Below the pieces are notes generated by a model that saw nothing but the letters and a program-made list of their open reading frames with translations, did no database searches and was not told where the DNA came from. Below, piece after piece: positions 50,529-57,685 of a stretch of DNA of 64,000 nt. The stretch is from Erwinia psidii (GTDB lineage: Bacteria > Pseudomonadota > Gammaproteobacteria > Enterobacterales > Enterobacteriaceae): positions 358,474 through 422,473 of the forward strand of contig NZ_RHHM01000002.1 of NCBI RefSeq assembly GCF_003846135.1, read 5' to 3'. Positions within the stretch are counted from its first letter, which is position 1. The number at the start of each line of letters is the position of its first letter. A program made the position numbers and the translations under genes.

Positions 50529-51719
50529 TTAATTTCTACGATCGATGATGAAAAGCATTTTGCCTCGTTCGGAAACCGCATAATCCCTGGCTTCTTTACG
50601 AAGGACGGCGACGCTTCCCTGCGATTTTTGGTAAGCTTCGTTAATATCAGGGATATCAGCAATCGCAGTTTCAATCCTCGCGCGTTCATCTTCGTCAATT
50701 TCATTCGCCGGAACGAAAACGGTCACCAGCTCTTTATTTACTTCAGAAACGGACAGATGAATCTGTATCTCCAGGGAACGACCCAGCGTCTCTTTTATTG
50801 CCTGCTGAATAATGCCCATGCTGACAAGATTGCCCATGAAATTAAAGCTCATGTCCTCTCTCTGAATCCCCCGCAGAAACAGTTTGCCCTCTTTCTGTAG
50901 AAGGGTTGCGGTGTCACCCAGTCGGTATCTCAGCAGCGGGGTGAAATTCTCACGCGTCAGAGAGGTGATCAGAATGCTGTCACCTTCCTTTTCAATAAAA
51001 AATTTATTGGAAAGAAATTCATATTCTGTATGACAGGTGCTGTTGGTAAAGCCAAGAATACCGCCTTCAGAACTGCCATAAATACCAACGATAGAAACCT
51101 GTTCACCGAAGGCTTCCCTGATGATTTTTTTCTGAAATTCTTTCAAACCTTCGCCATTAAAAACAACCTTTTCAATGGCGATATGTACACCATGTTGTTG
51201 CATGGCATCAATAAATTGCAGGATAGTGGAAGGGACACCAAGCAGTACGTTGAGTTTGATTGAATTCAGCGCGTCAAAATGACTTTTGGTGAGCAGCTTA
51301 ATATCCCCGACAGACACCACATTCGCCCCACAGTTACCGGCCATCATGGTAGTGATATTATTCAGGGCAGAGAACAGATTGATGGTAAACAGATTGGCGC
51401 AGCAATCACCGGGCTGGATAAAACCATTGCTGCGAAATACGTTAGAGCGAGAGCTGTCCTCATCCACTTCACAATCGTAGTAGTAATAGCAGCGTTTCAG
51501 GTTGCCGCTCGTACCGCTGGTGAATCCGATCAGGCAATTTCGTTCGTTGCTCTCCAGATAGCGCTCGGTCTGAGCCGCGAAGCCATCTTTATCCATGATC
51601 GGTACAAGACTTCTGAAGTCCTGATAACTGTAGTATTTAAAATCGGCATTTTGGTGCGTTTTAGCGACAGCATTAGCAATCCTGCACCATTCTTTTTCAA
51701 CATCGTAGATTGTCATCAT
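50529..51719 (-). CDS. stand-alone adenylate-forming enzyme (ANL superfamily, PaaK-like)
   Basis: A 396-residue protein that should activate a carboxylic acid as acyl-adenylate. Visible motifs: P-loop GFTSGTSGNLKR (66-77), the A5-like YGSSEGG (214-220), and LLRYRLGDT with conserved Asp269. Layout resembles phenylacetate-CoA ligase-type proteins and short ANL enzymes of phenazine clusters such as EhpF (comparison from memory). The usual N-terminal ~60-80 residues before the P-loop are shortened. No carrier protein, thioesterase or tailoring gene is next to it, so substrate and acceptor are unknown. It lies downstream of, but 0.9 kb away from, two PAS-LuxR genes on the same strand. Confidence 0.75.
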   Translation of the reverse strand: MMTIYDVEKEWCRIANAVAKTHQNADFKYYSYQDFRSLVPIMDKDGFAAQTERYLESNERNCLIGFTSGTSGNLKRCYYYYDCEVDEDSSRSNVFRSNGFIQPGDCCANLFTINLFSALNNITTMMAGNCGANVVSVGDIKLLTKSHFDALNSIKLNVLLGVPSTILQFIDAMQQHGVHIAIEKVVFNGEGLKEFQKKIIREAFGEQVSIVGIYGSSEGGILGFTNSTCHTEYEFLSNKFFIEKEGDSILITSLTRENFTPLLRYRLGDTATLLQKEGKLFLRGIQREDMSFNFMGNLVSMGIIQQAIKETLGRSLEIQIHLSVSEVNKELVTVFVPANEIDEDERARIETAIADIPDINEAYQKSQGSVAVLRKEARDYAVSERGKMLFIIDRRN

Positions 51720-52026
51720 GGTTACTCTTAAGCTATTTTTTTGATTTCGTGTACGACCTTACCGTTAACCAGAGGTAATCGGCCGTGAGATCGCGAACTA
51801 TGAGTAACCAATCAAAATAACCGGTTCCTTATTACATAAATTTTATTAATTAAATAATTGGTAATAACGCTTATGAACTGTAAAGGAATTAGTCTGATTT
51901 ATATGTATTTTTTGCGGTTCTTACCGTCGGGCTGATAGCGGATCGTGCAAACGTTTACCGCACGATTCGTCAATCAGAAGCGCGTGTGCGTGTTAAAACC
52001 TCCCCGCAAACAGTAGAAAGCTGATG

Positions 52027-52150
52027 AAACGCTGGGAGGATCTCAATGGGTTCTTCGCCTGTCCGTCTGATAAGCGTAAAGCCATCAGCATGACGAATGC
52101 TGCTGAATGACTGAACAGCATTTTTTCGCGCCACGGTGATAAAGAAAGGC
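52027..52150 (+). pseudogene. IS256-family transposase fragment
   Basis: The plus-strand frame from 52027 reads KRWEDLNGFFACPSDKRKAI, continues SMTNAAE, then a TGA, then LNSIF. This matches the mutator-type transposase motif RWxxLxxFFxxPxxxRKxIxTTNAIExLNS, with the conserved Ile of NAIE changed and a stop in the following codon. Only about 40 codons remain; no ends were found. Confidence 0.55.
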
Positions 52151-52380
52151 AAGCGGTTGACAATGGATAACTCAGTGAGAAAGGTGATTTATCAGGGGAT
52201 CAGGTCAGCGTTTGAAATGGAATATGCTGACCCGGTACGGCTGGCAGGCGATGTATTGCGTCCGGTGACCGACTGAGCGAGCACCTTTAATACGGTGGCA
52301 GTTACATCCAGTTCCCCCTGAATGTAGTCTTACTGCTTACTAAAGTCCCCTGATTAAAATACAACCAATGGAGGCTCATG

Positions 52381-52449
52381 ATGAAGAAAAATGTAGACAC
52401 CTCTTCGCCGCAAGTTGATACAAAATGCGGGATCATATCTGACCATTGA
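52381..52449 (+). CDS. possible 22-residue peptide gene
   Basis: GGAGG at 52370-52374 is well placed before ATG 52381 (another ATG directly precedes it). The frame encodes MKKNVDTSSPQV followed by DTKCGIISDH and a TGA. There is one Cys near the C-terminus. No match to a known peptide is recognised. The strong ribosome-binding site is the only support; it could be a chance frame or the remnant of a longer gene. Confidence 0.25.
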   Translation: MKKNVDTSSPQVDTKCGIISDH

Positions 52450-52528
52450 TTTTTTAATAACTAAAACAATAAATTACATATTTAATGCAGCTTTTTAAAC
52501 GATTGCCCCTCAAGCTCCGAGTCTGACT

Positions 52529-52550
52529 GCCCACATAACCTGATGTGGGC
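52529..52550 (-). terminator. hairpin after the PAS-LuxR pair
   Basis: GCCCACAT/ATGTGGGC (52529-52536 with 52543-52550) is a perfect 8-bp stem with a 6-base loop, 46 bp after the stop of the downstream regulator gene. No clear T-tract follows. Confidence 0.45.
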
Positions 52551-52595
52551 TATCGACTTATGATGTTAATAAATAGTTACAGTCAGACGCGCAGA

Positions 52596-53249
52596 TTATG
52601 ACAGCATAACGTGACCTTTTTTCAGGAAGAACGGAGGTATGTAGTTATCCCATCCGTTCTGCTGACAGTACCTGATAAACAACGTAGTGCTCGTCACACC
52701 GGACTTGTCAAAACATCGCGCCAGCCTGTTGCGAAGAGATGATCCCCCGATGCCGAGTATTTGCGTCATCGTGCTGCTTTTGAGTCCGCAAAAAAGCAGC
52801 AAAATCACTTCCCACTCCCTGTCGGTAAACCGATCCGTGGGGCGGGTAAAAACCAACGGCTTTCTGCCTTGCTGGTTGAGGAACGTGGACAGGTAGATAT
52901 TGGATATTTGCATGTAGGTGCATGCAATGCCGTACTGCCCATCGGCCAGACGCCAGCGGCGTTTTTCAACCACAAATGACGTCAGGTTGTCCTGTTGGCC
53001 GTACCTGAACGTTTTAAGTACCACGCTCATTTCTCCGGTGGACAGAATTTTTGCATCGTCACTCAAAATGTAACGGTAATCATCCCCGATATCGGGCGTC
53101 AGGTCTGTGTCCAGATGACCGGGAAGCTTTGATGCATCAACGTTAAAATATCCGCAGGCTCGCGGGTTGGCATACACATACCGTGACGCGCCGTCTTTTA
53201 TCGCCCAGGCAAAGAGGGAATGGCCAAAATAATAGTGCATCATATTCAT
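52596..53249 (-). CDS. PAS-LuxR transcriptional regulator, second of a tandem pair
   Basis: A 217-residue protein with an N-terminal PAS-like sensor (LFAWAIKDGASRYVYANPRACGYFN) and a C-terminal LuxR-type helix-turn-helix (FTDREWEVILLLFCGLKSSTMTQILGIGGSSLRNRLARCF, about 140-180). It ends NYIPPFFLKKGHVMLS, echoing the NYIPKFFLNKGHIIIRG end of its upstream neighbour. Its start overlaps the neighbour's stop by 4 bp (ATGA), indicating one transcript with coupled translation. No autoinducer-binding domain or LuxI gene is present. Confidence 0.82.
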   Translation of the reverse strand: MNMMHYYFGHSLFAWAIKDGASRYVYANPRACGYFNVDASKLPGHLDTDLTPDIGDDYRYILSDDAKILSTGEMSVVLKTFRYGQQDNLTSFVVEKRRWRLADGQYGIACTYMQISNIYLSTFLNQQGRKPLVFTRPTDRFTDREWEVILLLFCGLKSSTMTQILGIGGSSLRNRLARCFDKSGVTSTTLFIRYCQQNGWDNYIPPFFLKKGHVMLS

Positions 53250-53929
53250 CCCCTGATAATGATATGTCCCTTGTTCAGAAAAAATTTGGGTATATAGTTA
53301 TCAACATTATTATCCCGGCAATACTCCGTCAGCGCTGACAGTGAATTGAGGCCCGTTTTTCTGTAGCAGCTTCGTAACCGACCATTTACCGCATCGCTGG
53401 TGATACCAAGAACGCCGCTTATTTCCTTTATTTTCAGTCCACAAATCGTCAGGTACAATATTTCCCATTCTTTTTCCGTAAAAAAATCAGAGGGGGATTC
53501 GAACACCGCATGCTGGCTGATTTTACCGTTGAGCAGGGAGAGGGGGGTAATGATATTAATGTGTCTGACGCTGATGATGGTACCCGTGCAATTATTGTTT
53601 TCATCATACAAAGGTTCCTGCACGTTGTATGCAGGCTGCATGATTTTCTCCCGGCCCTGTATGTGTGTGGTGATGGCTCTGACCGATCTACCCGTGCGTT
53701 CTATCTCCCGTTCCTGCTGGTCGAAAACATCGGCGAATTCGGCTACGGGCACAGGGATATCGCGGATGTTCAGTCCCTCATAATCATAGCGGGTTGATAT
53801 TGTCTGCCATACTTTGAACGTTTTATTGACGTAAACAAATTCAGAATTATTATTTTTTACCGCCCATCCTACAACGCCGTCATTTTCAAACATTTCAAGT
53901 AATTCTGGTGGTAATGTAATACTGTCCAT
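53246..53929 (-). CDS. PAS-LuxR transcriptional regulator, first of a tandem pair
   Basis: A 227-residue paralogue of the following gene. The PAS-like N-terminus reads DGVVGWAVKNNNSEFVYVNKTFKVW; the C-terminal LuxR helix-turn-helix is FTEKEWEILYLTICGLKIKEISGVLGITSDAVNGRLRSCYRKTG (about 149-192). GGGAG precedes the ATG at 53927-53929. The pair is absent from the corresponding E. coli region. The signal sensed and targets are unknown. Confidence 0.83.
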   Translation of the reverse strand: MDSITLPPELLEMFENDGVVGWAVKNNNSEFVYVNKTFKVWQTISTRYDYEGLNIRDIPVPVAEFADVFDQQEREIERTGRSVRAITTHIQGREKIMQPAYNVQEPLYDENNNCTGTIISVRHINIITPLSLLNGKISQHAVFESPSDFFTEKEWEILYLTICGLKIKEISGVLGITSDAVNGRLRSCYRKTGLNSLSALTEYCRDNNVDNYIPKFFLNKGHIIIRG

Positions 53930-54077
53930 AAATACACTCCCTACAAGTTATTTACCCTACATAAAAATTACCGTACCGAAAACCGGTCTTTTTATTTTCC
54001 CGTTGAAAAAGAATAATCAAGTCATGGGCCAACGCCCAGGGAAATTGCATTACCTTAACGAAAAATAATTAAAACCC

Positions 54078-54108
54078 TCCCCCACAGCCGCAAGGCGGTG
54101 GGTTTTTT
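54078..54108 (+). terminator. terminator between the Rhs remnants and the PAS-LuxR genes
   Basis: A GC-rich hairpin (CCCACAGCCGC paired with GCGG-TGGG, with one bulge) is followed by six Ts on the plus strand. No plus-strand gene ends here now, so it may be left from a lost gene. Confidence 0.55.
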
Positions 54109-54147
54109 ATTCGACCGGAAAAAAACAGCTGGTTCGCACAGCCGGGT

Positions 54148-54444
54148 TTACCTTACCAGATAAGAACGTCGCTTCGCCTCATCATTAATCTGTGCGCCGG
54201 TGTTCCATAGCGTGGTGAACAGCATCTGGCTATAAAGATCACGCCAGAAGTGGTGCAAGGAGCTCACCTCCGGTGCCAACAGGTCTGTCGGACAGTTGCA
54301 CTGATGCGCGGCCATCTTGCGCTGCGCCAGCGCCGCCGGGTAATCGACAGGCACGGGCAGCGGCGCTGACAACGGTTCAGGTGGAGAGCTACGGGAACGC
54401 TCATGGGTGCCAGCTTCTTTCAACGTCATTTCTTCTGAACACAA
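54148..54444 (-). CDS. hypothetical protein at the end of the Rhs array
   Basis: A 98-codon frame starting MCSEEMTLKEAGTHERSRSS that overlaps the end of the broken GHH-toxin frame by 19 bp in another frame. The C-terminal part (PTDLLAPEVSSLHHFWRDLYSQ) looks like real protein, but I do not recognise it and the N-terminal part may be out of its true frame. It could be the end of a different gene fused by recombination, or an immunity remnant. Confidence 0.3.
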   Translation of the reverse strand: MCSEEMTLKEAGTHERSRSSPPEPLSAPLPVPVDYPAALAQRKMAAHQCNCPTDLLAPEVSSLHHFWRDLYSQMLFTTLWNTGAQINDEAKRRSYLVR

Positions 54445-55102
54445 TGATGGTCTGACCCCATAGTATCCATATAATCCTGACTTATCGAAAATCCCTTTTT
54501 AGGATCATATTTAGGGTTACTCTTAAACCCAGCTTTAGCATGCACGTGATGTCCACCAACATCTTTATACTCACCCGTCCCACACTTAATAAGACCCAGC
54601 GGGTCACCCGCATACGCATAGGTATTAATCCCACCTGCCAGCCCTGACGGGTCCGGCTGCATATACCTCCCCGCGACCGGCCGCCAATGCTGTCGACCCG
54701 CGCCAGCGGCTCCCATCCTCCCTCGCTGTACAGATACTGACTGCTGCGTTCCGGCGTCCCGCTGCTGAGCTCTCCCCCCCTCCGCAGCCCGCTCCACTGA
54801 AACCTGACCGTATCCACCTCACCACCATGCCGGTGCAGCAGTTTGCGGGTACGACGGCCCAGCGCATCGTAACGGTATTCCACCCGGCTGAACTCAGGAT
54901 GCCCTGCAAAATCCACCGCCGTTATCCGGTGCTCATCGTCATAGCTGAAACGCTGCGCCACCGCTCCCGCGCCGCTTTTGCGCCACGCCATCCGGCCAAA
55001 GCCGTCGAACGACCAGCGCGCCCCCTTCAGCCGTTGCAGCAGGTTATGCCACACCACCTCGCCAGCACTCCCGGTCTGATTGCCTGCCGCATCCCAGCTG
55101 AA
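54426..55102 (-). pseudogene. broken Rhs core fragment with a GHH nuclease-type tip
   Basis: From 55102 the minus strand encodes FSWDAAGNQTGSAGEVVWHN and continues nearly identical to the intact Rhs core to ARVDSIGG. A deletion of roughly 240 bp relative to the intact gene then joins GRYMQPDPSGLAGG in another frame, leading to DPLGLIKCGTGEYKDVGGHHVHAKAGF and KKGFSISQDYMDTMGSDHH, stopping at 54426. The GGHHVHAKAGF block is the start of a Tox-GHH (HNH/EndoVII-type) DNase tip, but the downstream half of the toxin is missing. Doubly broken: frame loss at the deletion and truncated toxin. Confidence 0.75.
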
Positions 55103-55458
55103 GTAGCTGGCAGAGGCAGGGCTTGCGGTGGGAACCGGCGTCAACCTGAAGGTGCTGGACAGCTGCCTGATGCTGATCCCTGACAGTCGCGAGGAAACGC
55201 AGTGACACCAGGGAGCAGGCGCACCCTGAAAGCAGAAGCGAGAGTTCGAGCAAACACGGCAGCAGGCGCTGGCGTTGCTGGCTCCGTTCAGCAGCTAAAA
55301 GTAAAAAGCCGAAAGGATCCTGGGGATCACTTCCAACTTATTTTATTATTTCTTCTTGCTAAACGGATTTAGCACCGGCCTGCCGCTCAAGCTGCGCGTG
55401 ATGCCGGGCTGCATCGTCAAAATCTCTTTCGGACTTTAGTGATGATGAGTTAAAAAAT
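55103..55458. other. junction DNA between two Rhs tip modules
   Basis: 356 bp between the WapI-like immunity gene and the Rhs core fragment. No intact gene and no IS end was found; the end of homology at 55103 is abrupt, as expected of a recombination junction. Confidence 0.5.
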
Positions 55459-55905
55459 TCAATGAAATTTTCTTTCAGGAAATCTCTTTATTAACCCATC
55501 AATCTCAATTATTACCCTTTTTAATTTTCCATCATCTAAAAGGAAATTTAAAACCACTTCACTGTCATTGTTAAGATCATAGCTTTCCCAATTGGGATGA
55601 AATGCATAATTAAGCGCAATACTTACACTCCCATTTTCCTCACGCATAAAACGCAACTCATTTTCCATGAAACTCAATTCAGCAGAGGTCGTTTTTTTAT
55701 CCAAGACAGACGAAAACCATTCCTTTAATTCAACAAGTTCCATCGTTCTTAAGCCAGGGTCCACTGAAGACCAAGATTCTCCATCAGTATTCTCAACAAA
55801 AATTTCAACAATCAACCAATTAGAATCATCTTTATCCGTTGAGTTTTCATACTCATATCCAATGATATTTATCTTTAGTTTAGCATCACCGTTAAAATAT
55901 ATCAT
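55459..55905 (-). CDS. WapI-like immunity protein
   Basis: A 148-residue acidic, AT-rich-coded protein 3 bp downstream of the BECR-type Rhs tip. The pattern GYEYEN, DSNWLIVEIFVENTDGESWSSVDPGLRTMELVELKEW and ALNYAFHPNW fits the WapI family of immunity proteins (short domain linked to polymorphic toxins). The position directly after a toxin fragment supports a cognate antitoxin role in the cytoplasm. Family assignment is from recalled patterns. Confidence 0.65.
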   Translation of the reverse strand: MIYFNGDAKLKINIIGYEYENSTDKDDSNWLIVEIFVENTDGESWSSVDPGLRTMELVELKEWFSSVLDKKTTSAELSFMENELRFMREENGSVSIALNYAFHPNWESYDLNNDSEVVLNFLLDDGKLKRVIIEIDGLIKRFPERKFH

Positions 55906-55908
55906 GAT

Positions 55909-56535
55909 TCAAAACCTACTTTTAGCCGGACGGAAAGTAACAATCCTATTTGCATTTGGATTAACAATCGCTTCTAATCCATTATGACTAAAACCGATGT
56001 CTCCTCGACCCGTATTAAAAACATTTCCTTTATTGAAAATGCTGGCTATATCATTTGGCGTTTCAAACCCCGGTTTTTTTGTCCTGACATCCTTTAATCG
56101 GGCAATTGCATGATTAGATAATTCAATATCAGAACCCTTGAATGTTTGCACTATCTCAGCATGAGTTAACTCCATTAGTGGTCTATTTTGAGCCAGTCCT
56201 CTTGGTTTAACTTCCCCTATAACACCGCATCCAGTTTTAGCTAAACCGAATGGATCGATCCAAGACAAGGGATTAGGCGCATACGCATAGGTACTCAACC
56301 CACCCGCCAGCCCTGGCGGGTCCGGCTGCGTATACCTCCCCGCGAGCGGGTCGTAGTAGCGAAAAAGATTGTAATGAAGCCCCGTCTCCCTGTCCAGGTA
56401 CTGCCCCTGAAAACGCAGGTTCTGCGGCACCGACTGAAAACAGTTCACGGTTTCGCGCTCCGTTTTACCCCACGTCGGGAAACGTCCCCGCCACACCACC
56501 TCGCCACGCTCATCCGTCAGACGCTCCGGTGCCAC
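55909..56535 (-). CDS. displaced Rhs C-terminal fragment with BECR/DUF4258-like toxin tip
   Basis: A 208-codon frame (GTG at 56533-56535, no ribosome-binding site) starting inside the Rhs core: PERLTDERGEVVWRGRF, NLRFQGQYLDRETGLHYNLFRYYDPLAGRYTQPDP, ending DPFGLAKTG. The variable tip follows: MELTHAEIVQTFKGSDIELSNHAIARLKDVRTKKPGFETPNDIASIFNKG and FSHNGLEAIVNPNANRIVTFRP. The SNHAxxRLKD and VNPxxxRIVTF features suggest a BECR-fold/DUF4258-type RNase. It lacks the N-terminal export half, so is an orphan module; expression alone could still be toxic, which explains keeping the immunity gene. Confidence 0.7.
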   Translation of the reverse strand: MAPERLTDERGEVVWRGRFPTWGKTERETVNCFQSVPQNLRFQGQYLDRETGLHYNLFRYYDPLAGRYTQPDPPGLAGGLSTYAYAPNPLSWIDPFGLAKTGCGVIGEVKPRGLAQNRPLMELTHAEIVQTFKGSDIELSNHAIARLKDVRTKKPGFETPNDIASIFNKGNVFNTGRGDIGFSHNGLEAIVNPNANRIVTFRPAKSRF

Positions 56536-56567
56536 CTGACCCAGGGTAGCCCAGCCATAACGACACC

Positions 56568-57475
56568 AGGGTGTGTGCCTTAACTATTTTTTGTACAATC
56601 CGGGGCATGGTTTAACGACAAAAGTCCTTTAATTTGGCCCGCTACGATTTCCCTGATGATGCATGGGCGCTGATTTCCCCTGTGCTGCCATCTGAAAGAG
56701 ACTCTTCCAAAGGTGGACACCCTTATTTTGCACACAGACACGTCATGAAAGACATCCTCTGGATACTTTGCTCTGGTGCGCCCTGGAGAGATTGACCCGG
56801 GCGCGATGGTCACTGGAAAACGATTTATAATGGTTTTAACCGATGGTCTGAAATTGAAGTAATGAATAATATTTTCAATAAATCACTCCAGTTCCTCGAT
56901 CAAAAAGGGTTCGTTGACTGGGATATTATTGCGCGCGATGGCAGTAATATCCGTGCCCTGAAAGCCGCCGCAGGAACGAAAAAAACATCCCGATGAACTC
57001 AACGATCATGGGTTGGGTCGCTCATGCGGCGGCTTTGGCACCAAAATCCATCGGGTAACAGATGGCACAGGATTACCGTTTCGTTTCTGTCTGAGGGGCG
57101 AGCAGGCTCACGAAAGTCAATATGCGAAAGCCTAACTCAGTCGGGTCGGCATTATTCATGAAAGTGGGTGCCTGAACGTACTGGCGGATAAGGGATATTC
57201 AGGTGGTAACCTGCGTACCGATTTGAAAATGAGGGGAATAAAAGCAGTAATCCCTTTCAGATTGAATGAAAAGGCCAGTCAGAATGGTCGTCGGAAATTC
57301 GACTTTCAACTGTACAAAAAAACGCAATGTCGTGGAACATTGTTTTGCGATCTTAAAAGAAAATCGTCGTGTTGCTACGTGCTCAGATAAAACAGCAGGA
57401 AACTATCTGAACATACTAAAACTGGGTGCGATCAGGTTGTTTTTGAAGCGATTATTAAGTTAAGGGACATACCCT
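56568..57475 (+). mobile_element. decayed IS5-family (IS427-type) insertion sequence
   Basis: About 908 bp bounded by imperfect inverted repeats: AGGGTGTGTGCCTTAAC at 56568-56584 and, inverted, AGGGTATGTCCCTTAAC at 57475-57459 (two mismatches in 17). The interior is a broken DDE transposase reading left to right. It interrupts the Rhs tip array just before the displaced fragment at 56535. No convincing target duplication was found. Confidence 0.8.
56634..57463 (+). pseudogene. broken IS427-type transposase
   Basis: Starts near a TTG at 56634 with ARYDFPDDAWALISPVLPSE, then HVMKDILWILCSGAPWRD followed by an in-frame TGA where Leu is expected, VDWDIIARDGSNIRALKAAAG (DDE region), a shift at the A-run near 56980 into HPDELNDHGLGRSCGGFGTKIH, LADKGYSGGNLRTDL, another shift, and NVVEHCFAILKENRRVATCSDK to KLGAIRLFLKRLLS at 57463. 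At least one nonsense and two frame changes; the A-run might also be a programmed frameshift site but other damage rules out function. Confidence 0.82.
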
Positions 57476-57477
57476 AA

Positions 57478-57647
57478 AAAGATTATGGGCAGATTACTGG
57501 CAAAAAAGGAATTTGCGGCGTGGTAAATATAATGATGTTATCAGGCGTTTAGCCCTAAAAATATATGAGGAGACGCTGGCAGAAAGGCCGGAAATGCAGC
57601 AAATCTGCCAGAAGATAATGGTATTACTGACCCAAATCAGCAAATAA
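57478..57647 (+). pseudogene. C-terminal remnant of an unknown protein beside the IS
   Basis: An open frame without a start codon runs 55 codons from the right IS end to TAA 57645-57647: LWADYWQKRNLRRGKYNDVI, then RRLALKIYEETLAERPEMQQ, then ICQKIMVLLTQISK. Its amphipathic, protein-like composition suggests the tail of a gene cut by the insertion or deletion. Not recognised. Confidence 0.35.
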
Positions 57648-57685
57648 AAATAAGCTGTAAGGATCATTAAAATCTCTTTCGTTTC

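Larger units (their letters stand above)
51720..52595. other. 876-bp decayed intergenic region between the ANL gene and the PAS-LuxR pair
   Basis: The part next to the ANL gene (51720-51900) is AT-rich and should hold its promoter. It is followed by a hairpin ATCGTGC/GCACGAT (51942-51966), an IS256-like transposase scrap (about 52027-52150), a 37-codon ATG frame (52163-52276) with no resemblance, a 22-codon frame with a strong ribosome-binding site (52381-52449), and a hairpin at 52529-52550. Confidence 0.6.

Noticed and set aside
52163..52276. 37-codon ATG frame after the IS256-like scrap
   Set aside because: No ribosome-binding site or family resemblance; probably chance within decayed DNA.
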